DNA of 64,000 nt from UBA9676 sp963741615 (GTDB lineage: Bacteria; Actinomycetota; Actinomycetes; Streptosporangiales; Streptosporangiaceae). Below, piece after piece: positions 52,573-59,786 of this stretch; the first letter of the stretch is position 1, and each line of letters begins with the position of its first letter. The stretch spans positions 633,590 through 697,589 of the forward strand of contig CAVUIU010000019.1 in NCBI GenBank assembly GCA_963741615.1. Direction: 5' to 3'. The notes beneath the pieces are model-generated. The model worked only from the letters and a program-made list of their open reading frames with translations. It ran no database searches and was not told the origin of the DNA. A program made the translations under genes and the position numbers.

Positions 52573-53940
52573 ATGAAAGTTGTGAACGATCTCCCCCGTC
52601 GCGCCGTGACGCGCACCGCAAAGCTGGCAACGCTGCCCGTCGGGCTGGCCGGCCGGACCGCCCTGGGATTGGGCAAGCGGCTGGGCGGCCGCCCAGCCGA
52701 GCTCGTCGCCGCCGAAATACAGCACCGCACGGCCGATCAGATCTTCCGGGTGCTGGGCGAGCTCAAGGGCGGCGCGATGAAGTTCGGGCAGGCCCTGTCG
52801 ATCTTCGAGGCCGCACTGCCGCCGGAGATCGCAGGCCCCTACCGGGCAACCCTGACCAGGCTGCAGGAATCCGCGCCGCCGCTGCCCGCGAGCACCGTGC
52901 ACCGCGTGCTCGCCGACGATCTCGGCCCCGACTGGCGGGACCAGTTCGCCCAGTTCAACGACAAGCCGGCGGCCGCCGCCTCGATCGGGCAGGTGCACCG
53001 TGCCCGGTGGCGGGACGGGCGCGAGGTCGCGGTGAAGATCCAGTATCCGGGCGCGGGACATGCGTTGCTCAGCGACTTCACCCAGCTGAGCCGGGTCGCA
53101 CGGCTGTTCTCCGTGCTCATGCCCGGGCTCGAGGTGAAGCCGCTCCTCGACGAGCTGCGGTCCAGGGTCGCGGAGGAACTCGACTACCACCTCGAAGCCG
53201 CGTCCCAGGCGCGATTCGCCGCCGCCTACGCCGGCGACCCGGAAATCTTCGTGCCCGGCGTGGTCGCGTCCACCAGCCACGTCCTGATCACCGAGTGGCT
53301 GGACGGCACCCCGCTGTCGAAGATCATCAGCGGCGGTTCCCAGGAGGAGCGGGACCAGGCGGGGCTGCTGCTGGTGCGCTTCCTGTTCTCCGGGCCAGCC
53401 CGGGCCGGGCTGCTCCATGCCGACCCTCACCCCGGCAACTTCCGGCTGCTCGCCGACGGGCGGCTGGGCGTGCTGGACTTCGGTGCCGTGGACAGGCTGC
53501 CCGACGGGTTTCCCCCGTTCATCGGCCGGCTGCTGCGGATGGTGCACGACGGCGGCGACCTGGCCCCCGCCGAACGTGAGCTGCGCGAGAACGGGTTCCT
53601 CCGGCAGGGCATCGAGTTCGATCCCGAGCTGCTGCGTGCGTTCCTGGCGCCACTGGCGGAACCCTCCCGGGTGGAGAGGTTCAAGTTCAGCCGGGAGTGG
53701 CTGCGGGGTGAGGCCGCCCGGGTGACCGATCCGCGGTCCGCCAACATGAGCCGCCGGCTCAACCTGCCGCCCTCGTACGTGCTCATCCACCGGGTCTCGA
53801 CCGCCGGCATGGGGGTGCTGTGCCAGCTCGAAAGCGAGGCACCCTTCCGGGCGGAAGTGATCAGATGGATACCCGGCTACGAGGACGACGGCCCCTCGGC
53901 CGACGAGCCCACCGTCAACGTGGTGAGCCCAGGCTGGTAG
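52573..53940 (+). CDS. ABC1/UbiB-family atypical kinase
   Basis: ABC1 (AarF/UbiB/COQ8) family protein of 455 residues. The KxGQ motif is in LKGGAMKFGQALSIFEAALP; the A-rich loop is PAAAASIGQVHRARW in place of a P-loop; the ATP lysine is in EVAVKIQYPG; catalytic loop LLHADPHPGNFRLLADGRLG and the metal Asp in VLDFGAVDRL. It probably regulates lipid or quinone metabolism through ATPase or kinase activity (family knowledge). It is in an operon with the ThiF-like gene. A strong two-level hairpin follows its stop. Confidence 0.94.
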   Translation: MKVVNDLPRRAVTRTAKLATLPVGLAGRTALGLGKRLGGRPAELVAAEIQHRTADQIFRVLGELKGGAMKFGQALSIFEAALPPEIAGPYRATLTRLQESAPPLPASTVHRVLADDLGPDWRDQFAQFNDKPAAAASIGQVHRARWRDGREVAVKIQYPGAGHALLSDFTQLSRVARLFSVLMPGLEVKPLLDELRSRVAEELDYHLEAASQARFAAAYAGDPEIFVPGVVASTSHVLITEWLDGTPLSKIISGGSQEERDQAGLLLVRFLFSGPARAGLLHADPHPGNFRLLADGRLGVLDFGAVDRLPDGFPPFIGRLLRMVHDGGDLAPAERELRENGFLRQGIEFDPELLRAFLAPLAEPSRVERFKFSREWLRGEAARVTDPRSANMSRRLNLPPSYVLIHRVSTAGMGVLCQLESEAPFRAEVIRWIPGYEDDGPSADEPTVNVVSPGW

Positions 53941-53974
53941 GAGCGCCGGCGTGGGGAGTCCGGCAGGCAAGCGA

Positions 53975-54016
53975 GTGGCCCTGGCTCGCCGCATGGTGCG
54001 TGCGGTCCAGGGCCAC
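53975..54016. terminator. Nested bidirectional terminator hairpin
   Basis: A perfect 10-base stem (GTGGCCCTGG 53975-53984, CCAGGGCCAC 54007-54016) encloses an inner stem CCGCA/TGCGG. It sits between the converging ABC1 gene and the whiB7-linked small gene. Confidence 0.65.
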
Positions 54017-54024
54017 GTCCCGGG

Positions 54025-54228
54025 TCACCCCCAGGACCGGTTGAGCTCGCCGCTCACCCGCCGGGCGTCAGACTGGGCCCGGGAAAGGAGTTCCCGCGCC
54101 CGCTCCGCCCGCCGGGATGCCCGCCGCAGCGCCCGCAGGCGCCGCGCCTGGCGCAGTTCCTGCGCGGAGGCCAGCATGTCCCGCTGCCGCCCCGCGACGA
54201 GCCGGGTGTCGGTATGCACGTTTCTCAC
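54025..54228 (-). CDS. Small basic helical protein downstream of whiB7
   Basis: Sixty-seven residues, not recognised. It is very rich in Arg and Ala and looks like a continuous amphipathic helix or coiled coil (RDMLASAQELRQARRLRALR, ERARELLSRAQSDARR). It starts 38 bases after the whiB7 stop on the same strand, so it is probably co-transcribed with whiB7 and may be part of the same stress response (inference). It could be nucleic-acid binding. Confidence 0.6.
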   Translation of the reverse strand: MRNVHTDTRLVAGRQRDMLASAQELRQARRLRALRRASRRAERARELLSRAQSDARRVSGELNRSWG

Positions 54229-54266
54229 CGCCTTTCGCCGTTGCGTGGCCGACGGCCGCTGGCCGT

Positions 54267-54671
54267 CTAGGCAGCGACTTCGGTCTTGGGCGGGCGCCCC
54301 CGCGGCCGCTTGCGTGGCACGACCACACCACGCAGGAAGAGCTCACCACCCCATACGCCCCACGGTTCCTGCCGCTCCAGGGCACCCGCGAGGCAGGCGA
54401 TCCTCGCCGCGCAGCCACGGCACATGGCCTTGGCTGTCTCGACGTCCTGCGGGGACTCCGCGAAGAACAGGTCAGGGTCCGTCATGCACGGCAGGTCGGA
54501 GCCGGCGCGCGGCACCGGCACCATGGCCCTGCTCGCCCCGGGGGAAGCCGCCTGCAGCGGCACCGTGACGGGTGCGCCGCGACCTCTCCCGGGTCCCCTT
54601 ACTCCTGGTACGGACTCCGCTTCCAACCCCGTCGTGCCCGGTGCAACGGCGGTGGTGCCGGGCCAGTACAT
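54267..54671 (-). CDS. whiB7: WhiB7-type antibiotic-resistance regulator
   Basis: Wbl protein of 134 residues with cluster ligands Cys62, Cys84, Cys87 and Cys93 (CRGCAARIAC), the segment ALERQEPWGVWGGELFLRG that contacts the principal sigma factor, and the C-terminal AT-hook RKRPRGRPPK. The AT-hook and EPWGVWGG identify the WhiB7/WblC class, which activates intrinsic antibiotic resistance. ATG 54671 (or 54677) follows AGAGGGG. The N-terminal 50 residues are not conserved-looking. It is preceded by an upstream ORF and two hairpins like the known whiB7 attenuation leaders. Confidence 0.93.
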   Translation of the reverse strand: MYWPGTTAVAPGTTGLEAESVPGVRGPGRGRGAPVTVPLQAASPGASRAMVPVPRAGSDLPCMTDPDLFFAESPQDVETAKAMCRGCAARIACLAGALERQEPWGVWGGELFLRGVVVPRKRPRGRPPKTEVAA

Positions 54672-54744
54672 GGCCATCCCCTCTCTTGCCTCGTCGTGCT
54701 CGTCGGTCTGACTGGCTGAGGTCGCGCTGGCCCAGCACATAGCT

Positions 54745-54778
54745 AAGGCCGCGGACCCGGTTCCGGGTCCGCGGCCTT
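54745..54778 (-). terminator. Attenuator terminator in the whiB7 leader
   Basis: A perfect 16-base stem (54745-54760 with 54763-54778) with a 2-base nominal loop, about 70 bases before the whiB7 start and just after the upstream ORF. It is followed on the minus strand by only a short U-containing stretch. In this place it fits the leader terminator known from whiB7/wblC genes. Confidence 0.7.
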
Positions 54779-54781
54779 CAG

Positions 54782-54815
54782 GGGATCGAGGCCGGTCTTT
54801 TCTAGACCGGATCCC
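54782..54815 (-). promoter_or_regulatory. Hairpin spanning the stop of the upstream ORF
   Basis: CCGGTCT (54792-54798) pairs with AGACCGG (54804-54810) and is extended by GGGAT (54782-54786) with ATCCC (54811-54815), leaving a 5-base bulge. The TAG of the upstream ORF (54804-54802) is inside the hairpin, so a ribosome at the stop would melt it and could change folding of the next hairpin. Confidence 0.6.
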
Positions 54816-55071
54816 AAGCCGGATGCGGACCCGAAGTGTCACCGCCGTTGGCGGCGATACGGGTCATGTTGTGGTACTTCTTGCAGGTGAACTGCTGCGT
54901 GGCGGTCATCGCTGCCTCGCGCAGCCTCGGCCGCGCCGCAGCAAAAGCGCCACGTTCCTCGGTGAGCGGAACCAGGACGCTGGCCGGCAGGCTGGTACCC
55001 AAAGCGGCAACAGGCAGCGGCCAGCCACGCGGTTCGCCGACGGCCTGGCTGAGAAGCACGCTGTTCTTCAC
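54802..55071 (-). CDS. Upstream ORF of the whiB7 leader
   Basis: An 89-residue ORF from GTG 55071 preceded by a very strong ribosome-binding site (GGGAGGAG, ending about 55081); GTG 55080 is also open. The start is MKNSVLLSQAVGEPRGWPLP and the end is ANGGDTSGPHPAWDPV. No domain is recognised. Its position between a promoter and two leader hairpins before whiB7 makes it the likely regulatory ORF that senses ribosome stalling. An inner ATG (MTATQQF) also has a GAGG box. Confidence 0.65.
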   Translation of the reverse strand: MKNSVLLSQAVGEPRGWPLPVAALGTSLPASVLVPLTEERGAFAAARPRLREAAMTATQQFTCKKYHNMTRIAANGGDTSGPHPAWDPV

Positions 55072-55124
55072 TGTGGGCACCTCCTCCCGGAGAGCGTTGT
55101 TGGCCCACTGATGGACATGTCAGC

Positions 55125-55154
55125 AGCCTAGGTAGACGACCGCCCAGGGGGCAA
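55125..55154 (-). promoter_or_regulatory. Promoter of the whiB7 leader
   Basis: On the minus strand: -35 TTGCCC (55154-55149), an 18-base spacer, -10 TAGGCT (55130-55125), predicted start near 55118. A short A-rich run lies just upstream of the -35, as expected for WhiB7 autoregulated promoters whose AT-hook contacts this place. Confidence 0.55.
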
Positions 55155-55280
55155 CTGCTTTTCCGGGGGGATCTTCTGTTCCGGCTGATTCTGGCTCGCC
55201 GGCCAGTCCGGCCGCACCTGCCGGGCAGGCCGGCCTGACCCCGGGGCCACCGGTAGGCCGGCCGCGGGTGGCAACGCCGC

Positions 55281-56138
55281 TCATGAACTGGTCCGGATAA
55301 GGCCTTCCTGCACCACCGACACCACCAGGTCGCCTTCCCGGGTGAACACCTCACCGCGGGCGAGCCCTCTGGCACCGCCCGCCGCCGGGGAGTCCTGCGC
55401 GTACAGCAGCCACCTGTCGGCGCGGAACGGGCGATGGAACCACATCGCGTGATCGAGGCTGGCCCCGCTCGTGTGCCCGTCCGCCCAGGACAGGCCGTGC
55501 CGCAGGAGCACGGTATCCAGCAGTGTCATGTCCGAGGCATAGGTCATCAGGCAGACGTGCAGCAGCGGGTCGTCCGGCAGCTCGCCGTCGGCCCGCAGCC
55601 AGACCAGGTTGCGGTCGGTGCGCAGGGACGGGTCGAGCTGAGCCTCGTAGGTGAGCGGCCCGATCACCCGGAGGTCGATCGGATTGTCCTTGAACAACCT
55701 GCGGAGCGGCGCGTCGGGCAGCTTCGCCAGCCGCTCGCCTGCGGGCAGCACCGATTCCGGCGGCGGGACCTGCGGCATGGGGGCGGCATGCGCCGGGCCC
55801 GGCTCGGCGTGATGGAAGGACGCGGACAAGATGAAGATCGTTTTGCCGTGCTGGATTGCCGAAACCCGCCGGGTGGTGAACGACCGCCCGTCCCGCACCC
55901 GGTCAACCAGGTAGACGATCGGCACCGCCGGGTCACCGGGCCGGATGAAGTAGGCGTGCAGGGAATGGACGGGCCGCTCGGCCGGCACGGTGCGGCCCGC
56001 GGCCACCAGCGCCTGGCCCGCGACCTGCCCCCCGAACACCCGCTGCCGCCGGTCGCTCGGGCTGCGGCCACGGTAGATGTCGAGTTCGATCTGCTCCAGG
56101 TCGAGCACGTCCACCAGCCGGTCCAGGGTCTCGCTCAC
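55281..56138 (-). CDS. tesB: Acyl-CoA thioesterase II (TesB-like)
   Basis: Double hot-dog thioesterase hydrolysing medium- to long-chain acyl-CoA, 285 residues. Features: DVLDLEQIELDIYRGRSPSD, RVFGGQVAGQALVAAGRTVP, HSLHAYFIRPGDPAVPIVY and, near the C-terminus, LDHAMWFHRPFRADRWLLYA with GEVFTREGDLVVSVVQEGLI, the usual end of this family. The active Asp-Gln-Thr set is plausible in SDMTLLDTVLL and the last domain. It starts 17 bases after the uvrD2 stop, so it is in the same operon. Confidence 0.94.
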   Translation of the reverse strand: MSETLDRLVDVLDLEQIELDIYRGRSPSDRRQRVFGGQVAGQALVAAGRTVPAERPVHSLHAYFIRPGDPAVPIVYLVDRVRDGRSFTTRRVSAIQHGKTIFILSASFHHAEPGPAHAAPMPQVPPPESVLPAGERLAKLPDAPLRRLFKDNPIDLRVIGPLTYEAQLDPSLRTDRNLVWLRADGELPDDPLLHVCLMTYASDMTLLDTVLLRHGLSWADGHTSGASLDHAMWFHRPFRADRWLLYAQDSPAAGGARGLARGEVFTREGDLVVSVVQEGLIRTSS

Positions 56139-56155
56139 AGCCCGCCCTCAGCCCC

Positions 56156-58090
56156 TCACCCGCCCGGCCTCGATGAGGCCGCGTCGGCGGCGCCAGCGGA
56201 TGCGGGCGCGTCTTCGCGCAACGCCGGTACCGAGGCACCGTACCGCCCCGGGCGGCGGGCCCTCCCGGCGGGGACGCCCGGCACCCCGGCCAGCCGCCGG
56301 GGGCGCAGGCCGTCCAGGAACCGCGACGGCGCGCGGGACGGCCGTCCACCCGGCGAGCGGGCCAGCGCCCACGACAGGTACAACCGCTCGCGGGCCCTGG
56401 TCATACCCACGTAGAGCAGGCGCCGCTCCTCGGCGACCGCCTCCTCGGACTGGGCGTGGACGATCGGCAGGTTCCCCTCGGTGAGCCCGGGCAGGAACAC
56501 CACGTCCCACTCAAGCCCCTTCGCCGCGTGCAGCGAGGCGACCGTTACCCCCCGCAGAGCCGGGGGATGTTCGACCGCGGCCCGGTGGGCGAGTTCGGCC
56601 ACGACCTCAGCCAGCCCCGCGCCGGGCGTGAGGGCGCAGAAATCCTCGGCGAGCTGGGCCAGCGCCGCCAGTGACTCCCAGCGCTCCCGGGCTGAGCCCC
56701 TGCCCGGCGGGGACTCCCCCGAGAAGCCGAGCCCGGAAAGCACGTGCCTGACCTCGGCCGCGGCCGGAGCCGAACCAGCAGCCCGGGCGGAACCAGCAGC
56801 CGGGGCCGAACCAGCGGCGGCCCGCAGCATCCCCATCGCCTGGCGCACCTCGGTCCGCTCGAAGAAGCGTTCTGTCCCTCGCACCTGGAAGGGCACGCCT
56901 GCCTGCGCGAACGCCTGCTCGAACCGTTCGGTCTGGACATTGACGCGTACCAGCACGGCCATCTCGCGGGCCGGGACGCCAGCCGCGACGAGTTCGGCCG
57001 CCCGGCCGGCCACCGCCGCCGCCTCCGCCGTCTCATCCTGGTGACAGGTGAACTCCGGTTCCGGGCCGGCGGCCCGCTGCGCGACGAGCGGGGGGCCGCC
57101 GCCCGGCGGGCGTCCGCGGCCGCCGGTGACCGCGCCGGTCAGCCTGTTCGCCAGGGCGACCACCTGCGGGGTGGACCGGTAGTTGCGCACCAGCCGCACC
57201 ACCGTTGCCTGCGGGAATTCGGCGGTGAAGCCGGTGAGGTAGGCGGGGGTGGCGCCGGTGAAGGAGTAGATGGTCTGGCGTGGGTCGCCGACCACGCAGA
57301 CGTCGTCCCGGCCGGCCGTCCAGGTGTCGAGCAGCAGCTTCTGGAGCGGGTTGACGTCCTGGAACTCGTCCACCACAAAGAAGCGGTACCGGTCGGCAAC
57401 CTCCGCCGCCGCGAGCCGGTGCTCGGCGAGGATGGCGGCGGTGAGCTCCAGCACGGACTCGAAGTCCACCAGGTGCCGCTCCCGGCGCATCTTCTCGTAG
57501 GCGGTGTACAGGCGGGTCATGGTCTCCGCGCCCAGCGGCGGGATCCGGCCGGCGGCAGCGGCGGCAGCGGGATAGCCGGACGGCCGCACCTGGGTGACCT
57601 TGGCCCACTCGATCTCGCCGGCCACGTCACGGAGTTCCGGCAGGCTCACGGGCACGCCGAGCTCACGGGCGGCCGCGGTGAGCAGGCCGGCCTTGGAGTC
57701 GAGAATCGCCGGCGGCCTTCCGCCCACCGTACGCGGCCAGAAATGTGTGAGCTGGCGCAGCGCCGCCGAATGGAAGGTACGGGCCTGCACCTGGTCCATC
57801 CCGCCGCCCGCAGCCCCGGCGAGCTGGCGGAGCCGCCCCCGCAACTCACCCGCCGCCTTCGTGGTGAAGGTGACGGCCAGCACGTGACGCGGGTCAACGA
57901 CACCGGTGCGCACCCCGTAGGCGATCCGGTGCGCGATGGCCCGGGTCTTGCCGGTCCCGGCACCCGCCAGCACACAGACGGGCCCACGGGTGGCCAGCGC
58001 CACCTCACGCTGCTCCGGGTCGAGCGCGGCGAGCACAGCCTCCGGGCCGTCCGCATCCGGGCCGTACGCATCCGGGCCGTACGTCTCCAC
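56156..58090 (-). CDS. uvrD2: UvrD2-like DNA helicase, C-terminal domain missing
   Basis: Superfamily 1A helicase of the UvrD2 subgroup. GTG 58090 is preceded by AGGAGG and gives 644 residues. Motifs: Walker A AGAGTGKT (42-49), Ia VTFTTKAAGELRGRL, II FFVVDEFQDVNPLQKLL, III VVGDPRQTIYSFTGA, IV VRLVRNYRST, V VTVASLHAAKGLEWDVVFLP, VI LLYVGMTRARERLYLSWA. After RPSRAPSRFLDGLRP the protein ends in a Pro/Ala/Arg tail. The four-Cys zinc module and HRDC domain usual for UvrD2 are absent. An AAGSAP repeat inserts in domain 2B, and YGPDA repeats lie at the N-terminus. Confidence 0.92.
   Translation of the reverse strand: METYGPDAYGPDADGPEAVLAALDPEQREVALATRGPVCVLAGAGTGKTRAIAHRIAYGVRTGVVDPRHVLAVTFTTKAAGELRGRLRQLAGAAGGGMDQVQARTFHSAALRQLTHFWPRTVGGRPPAILDSKAGLLTAAARELGVPVSLPELRDVAGEIEWAKVTQVRPSGYPAAAAAAGRIPPLGAETMTRLYTAYEKMRRERHLVDFESVLELTAAILAEHRLAAAEVADRYRFFVVDEFQDVNPLQKLLLDTWTAGRDDVCVVGDPRQTIYSFTGATPAYLTGFTAEFPQATVVRLVRNYRSTPQVVALANRLTGAVTGGRGRPPGGGPPLVAQRAAGPEPEFTCHQDETAEAAAVAGRAAELVAAGVPAREMAVLVRVNVQTERFEQAFAQAGVPFQVRGTERFFERTEVRQAMGMLRAAAGSAPAAGSARAAGSAPAAAEVRHVLSGLGFSGESPPGRGSARERWESLAALAQLAEDFCALTPGAGLAEVVAELAHRAAVEHPPALRGVTVASLHAAKGLEWDVVFLPGLTEGNLPIVHAQSEEAVAEERRLLYVGMTRARERLYLSWALARSPGGRPSRAPSRFLDGLRPRRLAGVPGVPAGRARRPGRYGASVPALREDAPASAGAADAASSRPGG
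56760..56820. repeat. Short repeats inside uvrD2
   Basis: Units of about 21 bp encoding Ala-Ala-Gly-Ser-Ala-Pro/Arg, repeated three times, lie inside the helicase region near residues 425-445, a surface loop by likeness to UvrD. Confidence 0.7.
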
Positions 58091-58276
58091 CGCACCTCCT
58101 GAGCGTCGCCCTGCCATCCTCCCGCATGCGGCCGACGGTCGCGGGAAGCCGGCAGGCGGTCCCGGTGTTGCACAAGCGGAACCCGGGCGTGCCTCGTAGA
58201 TCCACCCGGCCCGCAGCAGGCTGGGGACCCCATGCCGCGAGCGAGGCATGCCCTAGTGTGGAGCAAGGAGACGCGC

Positions 58277-58531
58277 GTGTCAGAACCGGTCGTGATGTAT
58301 ACCACGCCGTGGTGCGGCTTCTGCCGGCGGTTGAAGAACCAGCTTGCGCGGGAAGGAATAGAGGTCACCGAGGTTGACATCGAGCGGGACCCGACCGCTG
58401 CGGACTATGTGATGTCCGTGAACGGCGGTAACCAGACGGTGCCCACCATTGTCCTCCCGGACGGAAGCGCGCTGACGAACCCGTCAGCCGCCCAGGTCCG
58501 GGAGCACCTTCGTGAACTCACCACAAGATGA
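58277..58531 (+). CDS. mrx1: Mycoredoxin
   Basis: Glutaredoxin-fold mycoredoxin that uses mycothiol to reduce mixed disulphides. GTG 58277 is 6 bases after AAGGAG and gives 84 residues, the exact length of mycobacterial Mrx1. The active site is TTPWCGFCRRLK with Cys13 and Cys16; the cis-Pro loop is NQTVPTIVL, and the end is NPSAAQVREHLREL. It overlaps the ANTAR gene by 4 bases (58528-58531) and diverges from uvrD2. The pairing with UvrD2 is conserved in actinomycetes. Confidence 0.95.
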   Translation: MSEPVVMYTTPWCGFCRRLKNQLAREGIEVTEVDIERDPTAADYVMSVNGGNQTVPTIVLPDGSALTNPSAAQVREHLRELTTR

Positions 58532-59202
58532 TGGAAAGCGACCAGACGACTGGCGCGGGGAGCTACCGCGGCCGGCACTCGCAGACGGCAGGGACCGCTG
58601 GCGAGCAGCGGACGGACGGCGGATCCCGTCGGCCCGGCCCGGCCCGGGCCGACGGTGCACGGGGCGGCCCAGCACGGGGCGACGGCACGGGGAGAGGCGC
58701 ATCACGGGGCGACGGGCACCGGCCCACGGACCCGCCGGTCGCCAGGCGGACCCCCACCGGCTGGCGGGTGGGCGATGAGGAGGTCTCCGACCTCACCAGC
58801 GCGATGGTCCTTGCCGACCTGCTCGCCGCCGAACTGCCCGCCGAAGGCCCGCCGACTCCGGGCAGCCCGGCTGCGGCCGCTTCGGGGCAGCCAGGCCAGG
58901 CCGCGCCGGCCAATAACCGGCAACTCCAGGAGACCGTGGCCCAGCTCGAGCACGCGCTGACCGTCCGGGTGCGGGTGGAGCAGGCGATCGGGGTGCTGGC
59001 CGAGCGCCACCGGCTGCGCCCCCGGCAGGCGTTCGAGCTGCTGCGGTCCGCCGCGCGGGCACGCGGCCGGCGGGTGCTTGAGGTTGCGGGTGAGGTCGTG
59101 GACAGCGCCAGCAACCCGCTGCTGCGCCTCCCCGATGAGCTGGCCAAGCCGCCCGTGGTCCGCCGGGGGCGGATGTCCCGGCGCCCGCAGGCAACCGACT
59201 GA
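58528..59202 (+). CDS. ANTAR-domain regulator
   Basis: Protein of 224 residues with a C-terminal ANTAR RNA-binding three-helix domain: QLEHALTVRVRVEQAIGVLA, ERHRLRPRQAFELLRSAARA, RRVLEVAGEVVDS. The N-terminal 85 residues are disordered, with Arg/Gly/Asp repeats. There is no GAF or receiver domain. ANTAR proteins bind dual-hairpin RNAs to prevent termination; the target is unknown. It is translationally coupled to mycoredoxin, hinting at a redox link (inference). A 45-base near-perfect hairpin follows its stop. Confidence 0.88.
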   Translation: MMESDQTTGAGSYRGRHSQTAGTAGEQRTDGGSRRPGPARADGARGGPARGDGTGRGASRGDGHRPTDPPVARRTPTGWRVGDEEVSDLTSAMVLADLLAAELPAEGPPTPGSPAAAASGQPGQAAPANNRQLQETVAQLEHALTVRVRVEQAIGVLAERHRLRPRQAFELLRSAARARGRRVLEVAGEVVDSASNPLLRLPDELAKPPVVRRGRMSRRPQATD

Positions 59203-59231
59203 CCTGGCTCGCCGTAGGCCAGAACCGTTCG

Positions 59232-59277
59232 CGATCATGACTTGGGTACCGTGCTCGGTACGCCAAGCTCATGATCG
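59232..59277. terminator. Long near-perfect hairpin after the ANTAR gene
   Basis: Left arm 59232-59251, 4-base loop TGCT (59252-59255), right arm 59256-59277, with only two single-base bulges (59262, 59268); about 20 pairs. Both ends carry GATCATGA/TCATGATC. It lies between converging reading frames and may serve as a two-way terminator, but it is unusually AT-rich for one here. Confidence 0.6.
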
Positions 59278-59296
59278 TCGTGCGGCCCGTGCACGG

Positions 59297-59677
59297 CTAC
59301 CGTGCGGGCACTCCGACGCCGATCGACAGCGGCAGCGCGGCGATGGCCGGTGACTGGACGGCGCCGTACCAGCCGGCCGGGTGGTCAATGGCGGACAGCC
59401 CACCCGTCGAATCGACCCGGATCGGGTGCGCGGCGATAGCGCCAGCGGTTGCCACGGCCGTTGCCACCAGCAGCGCCGCATACACCGCGCAAAAGACCCG
59501 CAGGGTCCAGCGCCAGAACCGCGACGGCAGCCTGCCATCGGGGAAGAGCAGGATCACCACGAACAACAGCACGAGGCTGGAGCCCCACAATGGGGCCAGC
59601 GCCAGCCCCAGCGGGCCCAGCGGAAGATGATGCCCGAGGCGGTAGCTCAGGAACGCGTAGTCAGGGCCATCGGTGCT
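59297..59677 (-). pseudogene. Remnant of a sensor kinase membrane domain
   Basis: A minus-strand frame encodes DYAFLSYRLGHHLPLGPLGL, then APLWGSSLVLLFVVILLFPD and GRLPSRFWRW, a pattern typical of the N-terminal membrane region of actinomycete histidine kinases (FPDGRLPS is the hallmark). A third hydrophobic run (YAALLVATAVATAGAIAA) follows, then a stop after GVGVPAR. No start codon with homology, no further spans and no kinase domain are present, so this is probably a fragment left by deletion. The open part alone (59297-59590) could be called a 97-residue ORF with a TTG start. Confidence 0.55.
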
Positions 59678-59749
59678 GCCATGATCACGCTCCCGGCAGG
59701 CTGGCGGATCCCGGTGCCGCGCGGGCGCGCTTTCCCGCCATGTGAACGT

Positions 59750-59780
59750 TTGGTTCGCAAGTGGCTACGTTGGGTAACAA
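59750..59780 (+). promoter_or_regulatory. Possible promoter of the cyanophycin genes
   Basis: TTGGTT (59750-59755), 19 bases, TAACAA (59775-59780), placing the start at about the GTG of the cyanophycinase (59787), that is, a leaderless message. It is a weak match. Confidence 0.35.
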
Positions 59781-59786
59781 CGCACC

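Noticed and set aside
51571..53940. A new azole-peptide biosynthetic cluster
   Set aside because: Only the leader-binding-like protein is present. The ABC1 kinase, metalloprotease and wbl neighbours are the ordinary actinomycete arrangement.
54117..54719. Plus-strand frames across the whiB7 region
   Set aside because: They are antisense to whiB7, whose Cys motif and AT-hook are clear.
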